Assembly: GCA_009602725.1 (NCBI GenBank)
Contig: WELB01000005.1
Span: 1,400,807-1,417,550 of the forward strand
Reading direction: 5' to 3'
Length of the DNA: 16,744 nt
Origin: Spirogloea muscicola
Lineage: Eukaryota; Streptophyta; Zygnematophyceae; Spirogloeales; Spirogloeaceae
The translations under genes were made by a program, and so were the position numbers. This document shows positions 1 through 11,345 of the stretch, in pieces. How positions within the stretch are numbered: the first letter of the stretch is position 1; every line of letters begins with the position of its first letter. Under the pieces are notes generated by a model, which saw only the letters and a program-made list of their open reading frames with translations, was not told the DNA's origin and did no database searches.

Positions 1-2
1 CG

Positions 3-2924
3 GCGGCGGCCTACCATGGCGCCGCCAACGGCCCGGCCGCAGAGCCGCCGCCAGCCCGCTGGGCGGCTGGGCCGCCGCGGCCGTCGGTGCTCCACGACAT
101 GATGGCGCTGCGCGAGGCGCGGCCCGACAGCCGCCTCCGCGTCTTCTCCGGCACCGCCAATCCCCAGCTCGCGCAGGTCCGGCCGCCGCTATGCCCAGAT
201 CGCAGCTGCAGTGCCGCACGGCAAGCTCAGTGTCCACTCCAAGGCCAGGCTCTGCCGTTGCCCATAGCTGCCGCGTTTCTGAGCCTCGTCAGGTCATTTG
301 TGTTGCCCGATTCAATGACTGCTTCAATATCCCGTTCCACTTGATGTGAATTCACCGCAATTTGTATATCTATATTGTAAAGTTTCTACTAAACCCTGTG
401 TCGAGGATAATCCTCGACGTCAATCTCGCAGCCGATCCACTATTCTTATAGATAACCTGTGCCGCTGGCCTGGTTGTTGCTGCCCCTGCGCCCCAAGTTG
501 TGCCTCTCTAATACCTTGCAACACCCATTACCGATGCCGATGGATTGCCACAGGAGGTGGCATGCTACATGGGCCTGGAGCTGGGGCAGGTGAAGATCAA
601 GAGGTTCGCCGACGGCGAGATCTACGTGCAGCTGCAGGAGTCGGTGCGCGGCTGCGACGTGTTCCTCATCCAGCCGACGTGCCCGCCGGTGAACGAGAAC
701 CTCATGGAGCTGCTCATCATGATCGACGCCTGCCGCCGCGCCTCCGCCAAGACCATCACCGCCGTCATCCCGTATTTCGGCTACGCTCGGGCCGACCGGA
801 AGGTGAGGCGCCAGCTATTGCTACTGCAGCCAGTTCGTCTCTGATTCTTAAGCCCAATTCTCCGTTAAGCTTTGAAGTTGTTAGTGGAGCGGGACTGCCG
901 GCTGCATCCAGGTGCGGCTGGTAAGGGGAGACGATACTCAACTGTACGGTCCGCCATTTTGGACCGCGGCCCTGCAGTCACAGGGCCGGGAGTCGATCGC
1001 GGCGAAGCTGACGGCAAACCTCATCACCGAGGCGGGCGCGCACCGGGTGCTTGCCTGCGACCTGCACTCGGGCCAGTCCATGGGCTACTTCGACATCCCC
1101 GTCGACCACGTGTATGGCAGCGTAAGCAGCTCTGCTCCGCTGCCACCGCTTGCATCCTCTCTAGAAGCTCCAGTACGTGGACTCCACCCCCCACCCGGGC
1201 TGGTGGACTCACTCACTGAGAGCGGGACTCGAAGTCGGCAGGTCAAGGCATTATTGAGCAGTCTCTTGCCTGCTGGCTGCCTAGCTGATGGGAAGCTGAC
1301 ATCTGCTGCTACTTTGGACTGGTGAATGAAACTTGTTGCATGATCTCCATGTTGTGCTGCGGCAGCCTGTGATCCTAGACTATCTGGCCAGCAAGATGAT
1401 CTCGTCAGACGATCTCGTCGTCGTGTCACCCGACGTGGGCGGCGTCGCTCGGGCTCGGGCGTTTGCCAAGAAGCTCTCGGATGCGCCACTGGCCATTGTC
1501 GACAAGCGCCGGCAGGGCCACAACATTGCTGAGGTGCGCTACCTGCGCCTTACACCCCTTGCCTTCATTGAAACCCACTTGCCTTCCCTTCTTACCGGAG
1601 GTTCCTCCTGGTCCTCAGAGTTTAGTGTACGTCCAAAGAGCGGGACAGGGGTTGTGAGCATACAATGTAGGGTTTATGTCGTCAGAGACTCAGGGCAGGG
1701 CTTCTGCTTAGTCTAACAGGGGTGTAGTGTCGAAGTAGGTTGGTCGATGGTAAGCAGGATCATTGAAGCCGCCCCATTGCCGACGGCTGATTGACTTGTG
1801 TTGGTAAGTGTAGGAGCCGAGGAGGACATGGGAGCACTTCTCGGTGCGGTGCAAGTTAGCTAGTCGATTTTGCTGAACAGCGTCAGCACCTCTTGATGCA
1901 TTGCAGTAGTACCCATATGTATACTGTCCTGGTCTGAAGAGAGCGCTGGTTCTGCTGGGGCTTTGGCACACTGCTTGCTTGAAACACAGGATCTGCCACC
2001 ATAACACTACCTGAAATTTGCAACTGAAGACCTTGATTCTTATAGTGATACTGTGTAAGAGCTTGCTGCAACAGCAGCAAACTTCCCATCAAGGACGAAG
2101 TAATTGGTCTCAAGTATAGGGCTTATAGCTAGACCATTAGGCCCTGGGCCTTTTAGGTGGGCATCAATGGAATGCTTGTTGTGCTTGCGCAGGTCATGAA
2201 CCTCATTGGAGATGTGAAGGGCAAGGTTGCAGTCATGGTGGATGACATGATCGACACTGCAGGTGAGATGGCCGCGAACAAAAAGCTACCTGAGCTTTCA
2301 CCAGCAACCTGGAGTCTTGGAAGCAAAAGTGTATTGCTGCTGTAGCTACCGAGCCATTGTTTAGCTTGTATCCTCACTTGATACGCTCATTTGCTACTGC
2401 CCTAGAAGTTCCTGTGCTGATTGTCTACACCGCTGTGGCCTCTAATACACCAGGCACAATAGCGAACGGGGCGGCTCTTTTGCATCAGGAAGGTGCCCGG
2501 GAGGTCTATGCGTGCTGCACACACGCAGTGTTCAGGTGTGCATTGCCCACTTTATGGTGCTGCGCCTCAACTCAGGCTGCTACCTTCCACAAAAATCCAC
2601 GGCTGTTGCTTACAGTGCTCGCGTTATGTTGTCCACTGTTGTCCACTTGATTCATGTCCTCTTGGTCCTCTTGCCATGTATGTGTCTTTTGCAGAGGACT
2701 GACTTTCTGGCAAGGTGGTAGCTGATCTTTCCTCCCCGTGCAGTCCTCCTGCTGTGGAGCGGCTGTCGTCAGGGCTTTTTCAGGAGGTGATAATCACAAA
2801 TACGATACCGCTCGCGGAGAGGAACTACTTCCCGCAGCTGACCGTACTTTCTGTTGCCAATCTTTTGGGCGAGACGATCTGGCGTGTACATGATGACACA
2901 TCTGTGAGCAGCATATTCAGATAG
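3..2924 (+). CDS. PRS: Ribose-phosphate pyrophosphokinase (PRPP synthetase), seven exons
   Basis: The enzyme transfers pyrophosphate from ATP to ribose 5-phosphate to make PRPP for purine, pyrimidine, His and Trp synthesis. Exons join in frame: 3-176, 554-802, 978-1121, 1366-1533, 2193-2262, 2454-2535 and 2744-2924 (TAG stop). All six introns are GT-AG. Counting from the ATG at 99 (323 aa, normal for the family), I see [13 protein letters not shown] (44-56), [10 protein letters not shown] (100-109), the signature [13 protein letters not shown] (136-148), the flexible loop [13 protein letters not shown] (178-190) and the PRPP loop DDMIDTAGT (230-238). The wording matches plant plastid class I enzymes (Arabidopsis PRS1/2/5 type) rather than the divergent PRS3/4 type. 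The frame stays open upstream of 99 to the window edge and is Ala/Pro-rich, so a transit peptide starting outside the window is possible; ATG 99 is the inner alternative. The third exon junction gives Gly-Ser-Pro where plants usually have Gly-Gln-Pro. No frameshift or internal stop is present, so the gene looks functional. Confidence 0.96.
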
Positions 2925-3253
2925 TGGCGCCTACTGCTGCCAATGTAGCGAGCCCGGTTGGCGGCTGCTTGTGCACCAGCAGCCACCATATTCATTCTCT
3001 AGTAGAGTGGCGTACTGGAAGAGCTAATTTTTGGTAGTGGAGCTGGTCACAATGGGGATGCAATCTGCTGAGATGTCTTGTGTGACTTAGCATCGCTTGC
3101 GGCTAAAGGGTCTTCGAGCTGACACTGAGGTCAGCATGAGCTAGTTTTGCATTAGCACAGCCTTTGAGCACAACAATGTCTGTGACAAGCATGGTCTTGC
3201 CTGAGAGATGGAACTTTCGGCAGATATCCCGTTATCTCTGCCTCCACTTTGCC

Positions 3254-3281
3254 GGGTTTAAGACAAGGGGTTTAAGACAAG
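3254..3281. repeat. Perfect 14-base tandem duplication
   Basis: The unit GGGTTTAAGACAAG occurs twice back to back (3254-3267 and 3268-3281). It lies in noncoding DNA about 330 bases beyond the PRS stop. It looks like a simple recent duplication and no function is implied. Confidence 0.9.
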
Positions 3282-4380
3282 AGTTCCCCTTTCTGTAGCT
3301 TACACTATTTGAAGCTCGGTAGCTTGCTTGTCAAGAAGTCAAGCTCACCAAAGCTTGATGCAAGTTTGAGATGCATCATCTGGCACTTGGGTGCAGCTTG
3401 ACAAATTTGAGAGTTGTTGCAACATGTGTGCCAAATTGCATATCGCAATGAATATCATAACGGACAGGAAAGGTGCGCCTCACCAGGCGGATGCCACTTT
3501 GGACTTATCAACTTTTATGAGCAGCTTGTCTTCTGCTAGCTGCTGGGCTAGACCACGGAGCCCTCCAACAAATGGACACGGAATGATTGGGCACCACAAG
3601 TTGCTGGCGACCCACTGCCAGGTATAGGTCGGCTGACAGTCATCTCATCACCAAGATCAATCAATTCGTCAAAGGGCTACTTGGCTTCGGTTTGAGTGAA
3701 CGGTATTGACAGCTTGAGCACCCGTTGACGCACGACTTCTGCACCTCTGCAAGGCGGAGGTCTACAACTGGCAGGGCTTCACTGCACTCTGGGAATGCTT
3801 GCACTTGGTAAGACGGAGGTGTAATGTTGTCTAATGTCTAATTTGTGGGTGTAGCCTTACCACCAATGACGCCCCAATCAGAGAGAGGCAGGTTGTCTTC
3901 CGAAGCGTCCTAATTCTGGTCTTCCCCATTGAGTGAGTAGTGAGGGAAGAGGGCTACATCGGCTGGCCAGGAGCAGGCAGCTTCTAGGATGGTCATAAGA
4001 AGGCCAGTCACAGCAGATGAATGGCATGAAATGCCTTCGTAATTTTGGGCGCAAATGCAGCTTGTTATAGCTGCTGAGACTGCAGCAGCCAGCTCTGGAT
4101 GGCATGTGAGATAGAAGCGCACAGAAGCTGATCCTGACGAGAAGAGTGTAATCTAGCCCGGCAAGTGCAGCAAACAATTTCACATGTGCTCCCATCTTTG
4201 TGGACATGATTGATGTGCAAGGCGTGGAGGAGGGGCTTAAGTGCTAATGCAGAATATTGTGAATGTCCTGGTTTACTTCACCTCAACGGGCTAGCACCAC
4301 GTCCCACAGTTACGCATCCATGTGCTTCTAGGAAGGATGATAGCAGAGGAAGACGCCAAGAAGTCTGCTTAGCCAGGGTC

Positions 4381-4402
4381 CATATGTATGTGAATACATA
4401 TG
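4381..4402. repeat. Short AT-rich inverted repeat
   Basis: CATATGTAT and ATACATATG are perfect 9-base arms around GTGA, followed by an AT-rich run (TTATTTTTATATAC). It lies about 240 bases beyond the NDA stop codon on the minus strand, so it may fall in or near the NDA 3' untranslated region. Read on the minus strand, the flank contains AAAAATAACA, a weak candidate for a plant-type near-upstream poly(A) element. That role is a guess. Confidence 0.55.
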
Positions 4403-4638
4403 TTATTTTTATATACAACTTGGGGTGAGAGGGTGGCCAGACGTTTTGGGCCTGGCGGCAGGAGTTTGTGAGACTTATGTACAGGAGAAAATGCACAACA
4501 AGAAGTGATGACACAATGCACACCCAAAACAACTCAGACTCTTACACACCTTCATAGCGAAGGTCCATGATGACACATTAGACATGTGACAGGAGAAGTA
4601 GGGGCTGGAGCGGAGCGAAGAGCTGCAGAGCGCGAGCG

Positions 4639-7600
4639 TCAGAAGCGGGAGGTGTCTCTGCCAAAGAGGAAGGTGGTGAGCCAATTGGTGAGGACATAGA
4701 AGCGGGAGCGCCAGGTCACGACCTGCGTGAGGTACGCTGACCGCCAGACAAGGAAGGTGAAGAAGCCGCGGAAGCTCAGGCCGCCCTTGCCCTGGCACAG
4801 CAGAAGCGCCTGAGATTCAGCTTTAATAGCTAATGTCAATTCAGGACAAATGGCTGTGAAGAACATATGTGTAGGACTTGTTCTGGATGCAACCAACCAA
4901 TTGAGGCAAGTCAGAAGGAGGAAAAGACAGGACAATCAAAGTCAACCGATGTGACAATGGAGGCAATCTTCTGTCCTTTTGCAGACACTTCTAGAAACAT
5001 CAGCCCGGGTGTCGCAGTGACAGATGCTCTTGCAAACGGTCTGGCAAACAGAACCCCAAGACTCCTTCGAGCAAACTTTTAGATACTGTCTCATGATGAG
5101 CACCTCAACCACACACATGCAGCATGCTCTAAAACCCCTCAATTAGTTGCCAAGAGACTGAGATGTAATTTCCATTTACGACCAAAGTGATGTGTAGTCA
5201 GTACTGGCACTGAAGTGTGCATACTAGACATCCTGGATTCAGAGTAGCAGTCAGCAGTGCTGACATACTTCATGCAACTCGGACACGGGCATCCAGTCAT
5301 TATAAGCGGGCAAAGTACGAGCTGCAATCAGTGCCTCATATACCTTGCTCTCACGCAGATCGATGAGTGCATTGCCGCCGCCAACTGTGGTCATCGATCC
5401 GACCTGCTTGTACTTGAACTTTGGCAGGTCCAGGCAATCCTCATCTGTGCGGCACCCCGCCCTTGCTGCCTGCTTTGCAGCCAGTTGATTAAGCTGCTGC
5501 GACAGGTACCGACCTTGCCGCTCAGCAACCTGCAGCAGCCAAGTTGGTATTGCACAATAAAAAAGTCACAAATTGCACAACTTGAACGCTGCGCCCTAAG
5601 GCAGAGGCCTTGTCTATACTGTTACAAGGCAATCTAAAGGGTTGTTATAACTCATCAGACACTGCTGCCGTAATCATCTCAACTGCTCATGTTCCTCAAA
5701 CTGTAGGCACAAGTACTATGTTATGTCATTGCTACTCAGCCGACCCTATGAACGAACAGCATTCTGTGAAGCAGGATGAGATACAGCAGTGCCACCAAGC
5801 TCACCTACCGTCAGCTGAGCTATGCATGGCTCTCACCTTTGACCTCAAGCAAGACTGCAACAGCCTATCAAGCATTGACCAAAAGGCGAGCACCATTTGA
5901 CCTGCCATCTCATGTCCATTACTGAACTTAGACATCTGCTATCCAAAGGCCAGTGAGTAAGCGCGCGTGCCTGAGCCAGGGTTGGGAGTGGCACAAGTCC
6001 CGTTGAATCAGCGTAGCCAGCACAGTCACCGATGGCATAGATGTCCTCGACGTCCTTAATGCGCAGCCACTCGTCAGTAGCAATTCTGCACCATCCATGG
6101 AGCCAATCAGTTGCATAGCTCATAATTGCTGATGCCTACACTTTTTACCAATGCCAGCTCAGCAAATCTTGGGGCTTTCTAGTTACTTCTAAACCCTTAA
6201 TATTAAACCCTACGCCCTGATTACTAAAACCTTGCTCATCAGGGTCTAGTACGCATCGATCTCAAGATCAAGAAGACTGATGCCTAGCAGGGGCATTGCT
6301 CCAGCTGCCAAGTACCTGCCGCCACGGGACTTCTCAAATGGCAGTGACTTGACAAATGCTGTTGGGCCCACACCAGTGGACCACACCAGCAGGCCATATG
6401 GCACGCTTGTACCATCGCTGAGGCTCAGGTGCTTGGGCAAAACCTCAGTCACAAAACCCTTCCGAAGCGTCACGCCTTCCTGCGCCCCAAAGTTGCAAAC
6501 CCCAGATTCTTACAGAAGGCTTGTGGTATAGCCTAGAGATGGTGGCATACATAGTTAAGCTTGATTCGTGCACAAATGCAGCTTGGACCGTCGAGCAGGT
6601 GGAGGTCTTGCAAGCTTAGGAGGGTGGCAGACAGTCAAGGGCGGGAAGCGTACCATCTCCAGCGCCCTGATGGCATATGCTCGCAGTTTCTCATCAAAGG
6701 AGGACAAAATCTCTGCACCCTGCAACATGAGGCGCAGCCCAGCATCGGCTATCAGCGTGGCAGCAGCAGGTGCCAACATCTACAGCCATAAAGACACTGC
6801 CAAGACGTGAATGAGCTGAGGTTTGCCACCGAAGGACAGAGGTGATCGCACAGCTTGGCGTGCGAAAGTTGGGGTTTCGGGGATGACTTTGCGGTTCCAA
6901 AAATGTTGCACAGTGTAGGTACGTCAACTTTGTGGAACACGTGCATGACAGGCATTGCTGCCTTTATTGTCAGGAGGATTGAGCAACTATCCCTACATGA
7001 TCAAGCCTCAAGCCTGAACATCCACCTGTGCTGCTCTTGCTAATTTGCATGATGGCAATCAGGACAAGATCGTGATACAACATCAAGGATTGGTACTGTA
7101 GAAAGATGTGAGGTTATGAAGTCCTGCACTTAGGGCTGTTGAATGTCAAAGCACCTTAAAAGTGCAGACTCTTGCTATGCAAGACAGATGAGCAGATTTG
7201 CACTGACGAGTCCAACTGGTCGACCTTTCCCGGGCTTCATGGCACTTTCAGAACAAGTTGATGTGTACGAGTTCTGGTTTGATGATCTTAATGTGAATAT
7301 TAAAAGTTCAATATTGGTTATTAAAATAGCAGGACAAGGTGTTGAAATGTACCTCGATGAGAGTGACATGGAGGTATTTCTCCAGATTAGGAAACTTGGA
7401 GTGTACGTCGCGGCGGATGAAGTCGGAGAGCTCGCCCGAAAACTCAACGCCGGTCGGGCCACCACCAACAACGATGCAAGACAGCAGCTGCCGCTTCTCG
7501 TCCTCAGGCGTGCCCGGGATGTTGGCCTTCATCAGGTTCAGTATGAGCGTCTTGCGTACTGCGCGTGCCTCTGTGGCCGCCAGCACCATCACAATCCAGG

Positions 7601-9111
7601 CCACAGCGCGGAATTGCAAATCGTTGAGACATTACCTTAGCTTCAGGACTTAGCCTGTGTGGAAATGCCAAGTCTGATAGTATTCAGAGTTAGCCGATTT
7701 CTCTGCTTTGAGCAACCACTATTTTAAGACTTTGAAGATTAAGGTGAGTGTGCCCATTTCATGAAAGGACCTGAAGCGAGGCAACGAAGAGCTCAACCCT
7801 TGACCTTCCAGATTGAAATACTAACATTGGGACTGCCATAGGACGTAGCATCACCCTCAATTTCCCGGAGGAAGATGGCATTCTCGTGCACGCCCTTGAT
7901 GCCGAACGTGTTGGGTGCGGAGCCGACAGCAATGACAAGCTTGTCATACTCCACCGTAAAACACCGGCTGTCCTCCGGTGACGCCGACATGCAGTAAATC
8001 TGCAAGGCCGCTCAGTCATAAGGTCAGGGCCCAAGCTTCACATGATGGGGATTCACAAACATCCTCGACTGCTTGGCCGTGGACACGATACAGCTCTGAT
8101 AACTATTCAGTTGCAGATTGTTCAATGTTAGACTTAGAAACATGCCGTCAAAATGCGGGAGGGACCAAAGTTGGTACTCGGAAAAAGATATGAGACAAGG
8201 ATGAGAGCTGGCAACTGAGAGCAAGAGTCTGAAGCTGTGAAATGTGTGGAGAGAAAACGCGTGTGGACATAGGGGGTGGAGACGAGGGGAATGAATGAGA
8301 GGTAGAGAAAGCCAGCGAGTGGAAGAGCGCGGATAGGAGAGACTGGCAGGAGAGGGACGTGAGAGTTAGTAAGGAGAGAGGGAGGAGCAGTCGCGAGCTT
8401 CAAGCTCCGGGTTCACTGGTTGCATCAGGGACCGTCTTAAGGCATGGGGGTGCCAACGTGCTTGGGCTCACGAGGTGGTTGGCGGGGTCGATCGAAGTGC
8501 AGGCGGCAAAGAAGTAGAAGTTGTCCTCGGTGATGGAGTTGAGAGCAGGCTGGATGTTGCGCACGGGGATGGCAACGGACCGTGGCTCCAGCGTTCCCAC
8601 CGCTGGCGAGAGCTCGCATCGGGAGGAGGGAGGAAGAGGGGAGTGTGCAGGAAGACGCGGGGTGAGCGCGGCATACCCAGAAACCACTTAGGCAGCTCTA
8701 AGCGCTGCCGCAGAGTGGAGATAGGAAACAGTGGCGAGGAGAGAGGCGCGGCCACTGACCTGTGGAGGCGAGGAGCGGCGTGAAGACCATGTGATTGCGG
8801 GGCGACACGGCGACGAGGTCGAAGCGGTCCGGCCGCAGCCCGCGCAAGACGCGGCAGGCGGCCCACCCAGAGCCTGCACCGTCACGACAGGAATCGGTCA
8901 CCGCAGTCTGCACAGACTGAAGCTGGTGCCGATCCGTAGCCTGCCATGCCGTACCTCAGTGTCAGTGACATCGCGGAGGGGCCAGCGTACATGTGGTTCC
9001 GCGGCACTCACCAAGGACGACAATGCGCGGCTTTTCCGCACGCTTGGGCAGGTGGATCGGGAGGGGGCTCCCAAGCTTGGCTCCACCCGGCGGCGACGCG
9101 ACGCTGGCCAT
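4639..9111 (-). CDS. NDA: Type II (alternative) NADH dehydrogenase, NDA-like, ten exons
   Basis: A single-subunit FAD enzyme that oxidises NADH and reduces quinone without pumping protons, on a mitochondrial or plastid membrane. Exons in coding order: 9111-9012, 8873-8760, 8602-8472, 7999-7855, 7570-7353, 6719-6654, 6479-6316, 6085-5971, 5529-5344 and 4791-4639 (TGA). They join in frame to 463 aa from the ATG at 9111. Motifs: FAD-binding VVLGSGWAAC (31-40), [19 protein letters not shown]-binding [10 protein letters not shown] (197-206), Glu236 at the end of the second beta strand (the family rule for NADH over NADPH), YAIGDCAG (329-336) and the quinone-site stretch LAQVAERQG (349-357). The C-terminal WRSAYLT region (429-435) is typical of membrane association. 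There is no EF-hand insert, which argues against NDB. The protein ends in SRF. Eight introns are GT-AG and one is GC-AG (5530-5970). Only 33 residues precede the FAD motif from ATG 9111; the frame stays open upstream, and an in-frame ATG at 9504 would add 131 residues that could include a targeting peptide. The gene looks intact. Confidence 0.96.
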
Positions 9112-10098
<987 letters not shown>

Positions 10099-10167
10099 AT
10101 GGCCGCCACGGCAGCTCAGGCCGCAGCGGCGGCAGAGGGGCCAGGCTCACCTCCGCCGCGCGCGGAT

Positions 10168-10170
<3 letters not shown>

Positions 10171-10203
<33 letters not shown>
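10171..10203. repeat. (CCG)11 trinucleotide repeat
   Basis: Eleven perfect CCG units are followed by AAG and further CCG units up to an ATG with a strong vertebrate- and plant-like context (GCCGCCATGG) at 10215. Read on the + strand in the frame from the ATG at 10099 it encodes polyproline. Such tracts are common both in GC-rich 5' leaders and in exons, so it does not decide coding status. Confidence 0.95.
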
Positions 10204-10269
10204 AAGCCGCCGCCATGGCCGCCGGGAGCTGAGCGCGGAGCTGGAACACCTCCCAGCCCCGAAGTAGCC

Positions 10270-10289
10270 GGCGTGCCAGTTGGCACGCC
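10270..10289. repeat. 20-base near-perfect palindrome
   Basis: GGCGTGCCA and TGGCACGCC are perfect 9-base arms separated by GT. It sits just after the CCG-rich stretch and about 40 bases before a G-box (CACGTG, 10329-10334). A dimeric transcription factor site is possible; nothing in the sequence proves it. Confidence 0.6.
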
Positions 10290-10349
10290 AGTGCTTCACT
10301 GACGAGCGGCTCGGAGTTGCATAGCGACCACGTGGGGAGTTCGATTTCT

Positions 10350-10477
10350 TGTGGGCTAGCTTTCTTCTTTCCACAGCCCTCGCCTCGTTGCCTCGTTATG
10401 CCTCGTTGTGGGCGTAAAGCTTTCCATTCCTTTGGGCTGGCCTCTCCCAGCCACCAGTTAATCTGGCCGCGCTTGCT
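10350..10477 (+). mobile_element. LINE-like family, 3' end fragment (copy 1)
   Basis: The last 54 bases (10424-10477) are identical to the end of copy 3 (10931-10984) and nearly identical, inverted, to the end of copy 6 (13953-14001). They contain the hairpin module GGGCTGGCCTCTCCCAGCC (10434-10452) and end in GCGCTTGCT, after which all three copies diverge. Upstream at about 10352 lies a weaker, decayed hairpin-like stretch (GGGCTAGC...CCACAGCCC). The 5' limit is uncertain. Confidence 0.6.
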
Positions 10478-10585
10478 TCCTCGCCACCTCCGGAAGAGCT
10501 GCTCTCCAGAGCTGCTCTGCTAGCTATTCAGCCTTGCATCTACTGACTAGAGGTTACTGAGAGAGTCCGCTTGCTGCTGTCTCTT
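10478..10585 (+). mobile_element. LINE-like family, ORF end fragment (copy 2)
   Basis: Positions 10522-10560 read S-Y-S-A-L-H-L-L-T-R-G-Y followed by TGA, the same protein end found in copies 3, 5, 6, 9 and 10. This fragment abuts copy 1 on its left and copy 3 on its right, so several 5'-truncated insertions are stacked in the same orientation. Both edges are estimated from where similarity to the other copies stops. Confidence 0.55.
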
Positions 10586-10984
10586 CCGCATGCGCCTGGC
10601 CGTATCGCTTCAAAGCTCCCTTGCCCACGCCGTCCACACGCGCGCAGGCCGTGCTATGGCCGCCGCCTCTGGGTCTCGGCGGAGTGCCTCTTTCCCTGCA
10701 GCGAGCTACTCAGACCTGATGTTGCTCACTCGTGGGTATTGAGCTTCCCTCTGCATCGTTTCTGTGTTCTGCAGTGTTTTGCAGTGTAGTCCTTTCTCCG
10801 GCTCCTCTTTCTTTGGCTTTGGACATTGTCCATTCTTTTTTGGGCTGGCTTTGCCAGCCCCTCTTCTCTATGGGCGCGCACTTCTTTTTCCTGTCTCAGT
10901 CCCTAGCACTCCGGCTCCTTCAGACCTTGTCCATTCCTTTGGGCTGGCCTCTCCCAGCCACCAGTTAATCTGGCCGCGCTTGCT
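10586..10984 (+). mobile_element. LINE-like family, ORF end plus 3' untranslated region (copy 3)
   Basis: This is the best preserved 3' end in the window. It contains the last 51 codons of the element ORF (10587-10742), then an untranslated region of about 240 bases with two hairpin modules: 10842-10860, with an 8-base stem GGGCTGGC/GCCAGCCC, and 10941-10959. Each is preceded by TTGTCCATTC. It ends at GCGCTTGCT (10984), the shared family terminus, with no poly(A) tail. The 5' end is truncated near 10580, as is usual for incomplete target-primed reverse transcription. Confidence 0.65.
10587..10742 (+). pseudogene. Truncated C-terminal end of LINE ORF2-like protein
   Basis: The 51-residue reading begins R-M-R-L-A-V-S-L-Q and ends S-D-L-M-L-L-T-R-G-Y before TGA at 10740-10742. 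About 37 of 51 residues match the end of the minus-strand copy at 14982-15134, with changes spread as in coding DNA. In non-LTR retrotransposons the segment after the reverse transcriptase carries a similar R-x-R-L-S-V-x-L-Q-R run. No upstream domain survives, so this is a fragment and not an active gene. Confidence 0.6.
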
Positions 10985-11239
10985 CTCCATACATAAATAA
11001 GTTAGTAAGCTCTTCAGCTGATTGAAATAAGAGTGGGCAGTTTTGGAGGCGGGAAGAAGCTCTGCGCGTGACTGTACTACTCTATTCTGGCTTCATTCAT
11101 TATTCATGTAGCCCCTTATTCATACTACGTTTTACCTGACCAATGCATTGGCTTGAGTTGGCAATGCTTTCATTTCATGTGCACCGCGGGCCTTCTCTGC
11201 ATACCGAGTGTCATGAACTGGGTTGGATGTCTTGCCATG
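10985..11239. other. Unassigned spacer
   Basis: The sequence is moderately AT-rich and follows the sharp 3' end of copy 3. No exon-like reading, RNA gene or repeat shared with the rest of the window was seen. It may be old host intergenic DNA between insertions. Confidence 0.5.
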
Positions 11240-11345
11240 CAAGACACAAGGATGCAGGGCTTATAGAGTAGAAAGAAGAAGTGGCTCTCCTAATGGGGTC
11301 AAGGGCTGTGAAAAGCCAGCCCGAAGGAGAATTGACAAAGTGTTC
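11240..11345 (-). mobile_element. LINE-like family, 3' untranslated fragment (copy 4)
   Basis: On the minus strand it reads TTTGTCAATTCTCCTTCGGG, then the hairpin GGGCTGGCTTTTCACAGCCC (11303-11322), then TTGACCCCATTAGGAGAGCC. The same order of modules is found in copies 7 and 8. No ORF end remains. Its outer limits are approximate. Confidence 0.6.

Larger units (their letters stand above)
2925..4638. other. Convergent intergenic region between PRS and NDA
   Basis: The two genes point at each other here, so this stretch must hold both 3' untranslated regions and terminators. I see no exon-like reading on either strand; the longest open frames (3391-3627 +, 3878-4207 -) resemble no protein family. 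It contains a 14-base tandem repeat at 3254-3281 and an AT-rich hairpin at 4381-4402. No convincing poly(A) signal could be fixed by eye for either gene. Confidence 0.7.

Noticed and set aside
87-344. Unspliced reading of the first PRS exon into intron 1
   Set aside because: Family identity stops exactly at CAG|GT (176/177) and resumes at 554 in the same phase.
5928-5970. Extending the NDA exon past the GC donor to a GT near 5935
   Set aside because: It adds about 12 residues that the family lacks and changes the phase so that the next exon meets a stop at once.
6188-6222. Interstitial telomere-like motifs (CTAAACCC, TAAACCCT)
   Set aside because: Only two imperfect units separated by unrelated bases within an NDA intergenic-like intron; chance is sufficient.
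7143-7640. 165-codon open frame on the + strand
   Set aside because: It lies opposite the conserved NDA exon at 7353-7570 and is its antisense shadow. The minus strand carries the GGGPTG motif.
10320-10352. tRNA-like 3' half (GGGGAGTTCGATTTC)
   Set aside because: The T-stem would rely mostly on G-T pairs, and no acceptor, D or anticodon arm could be drawn.
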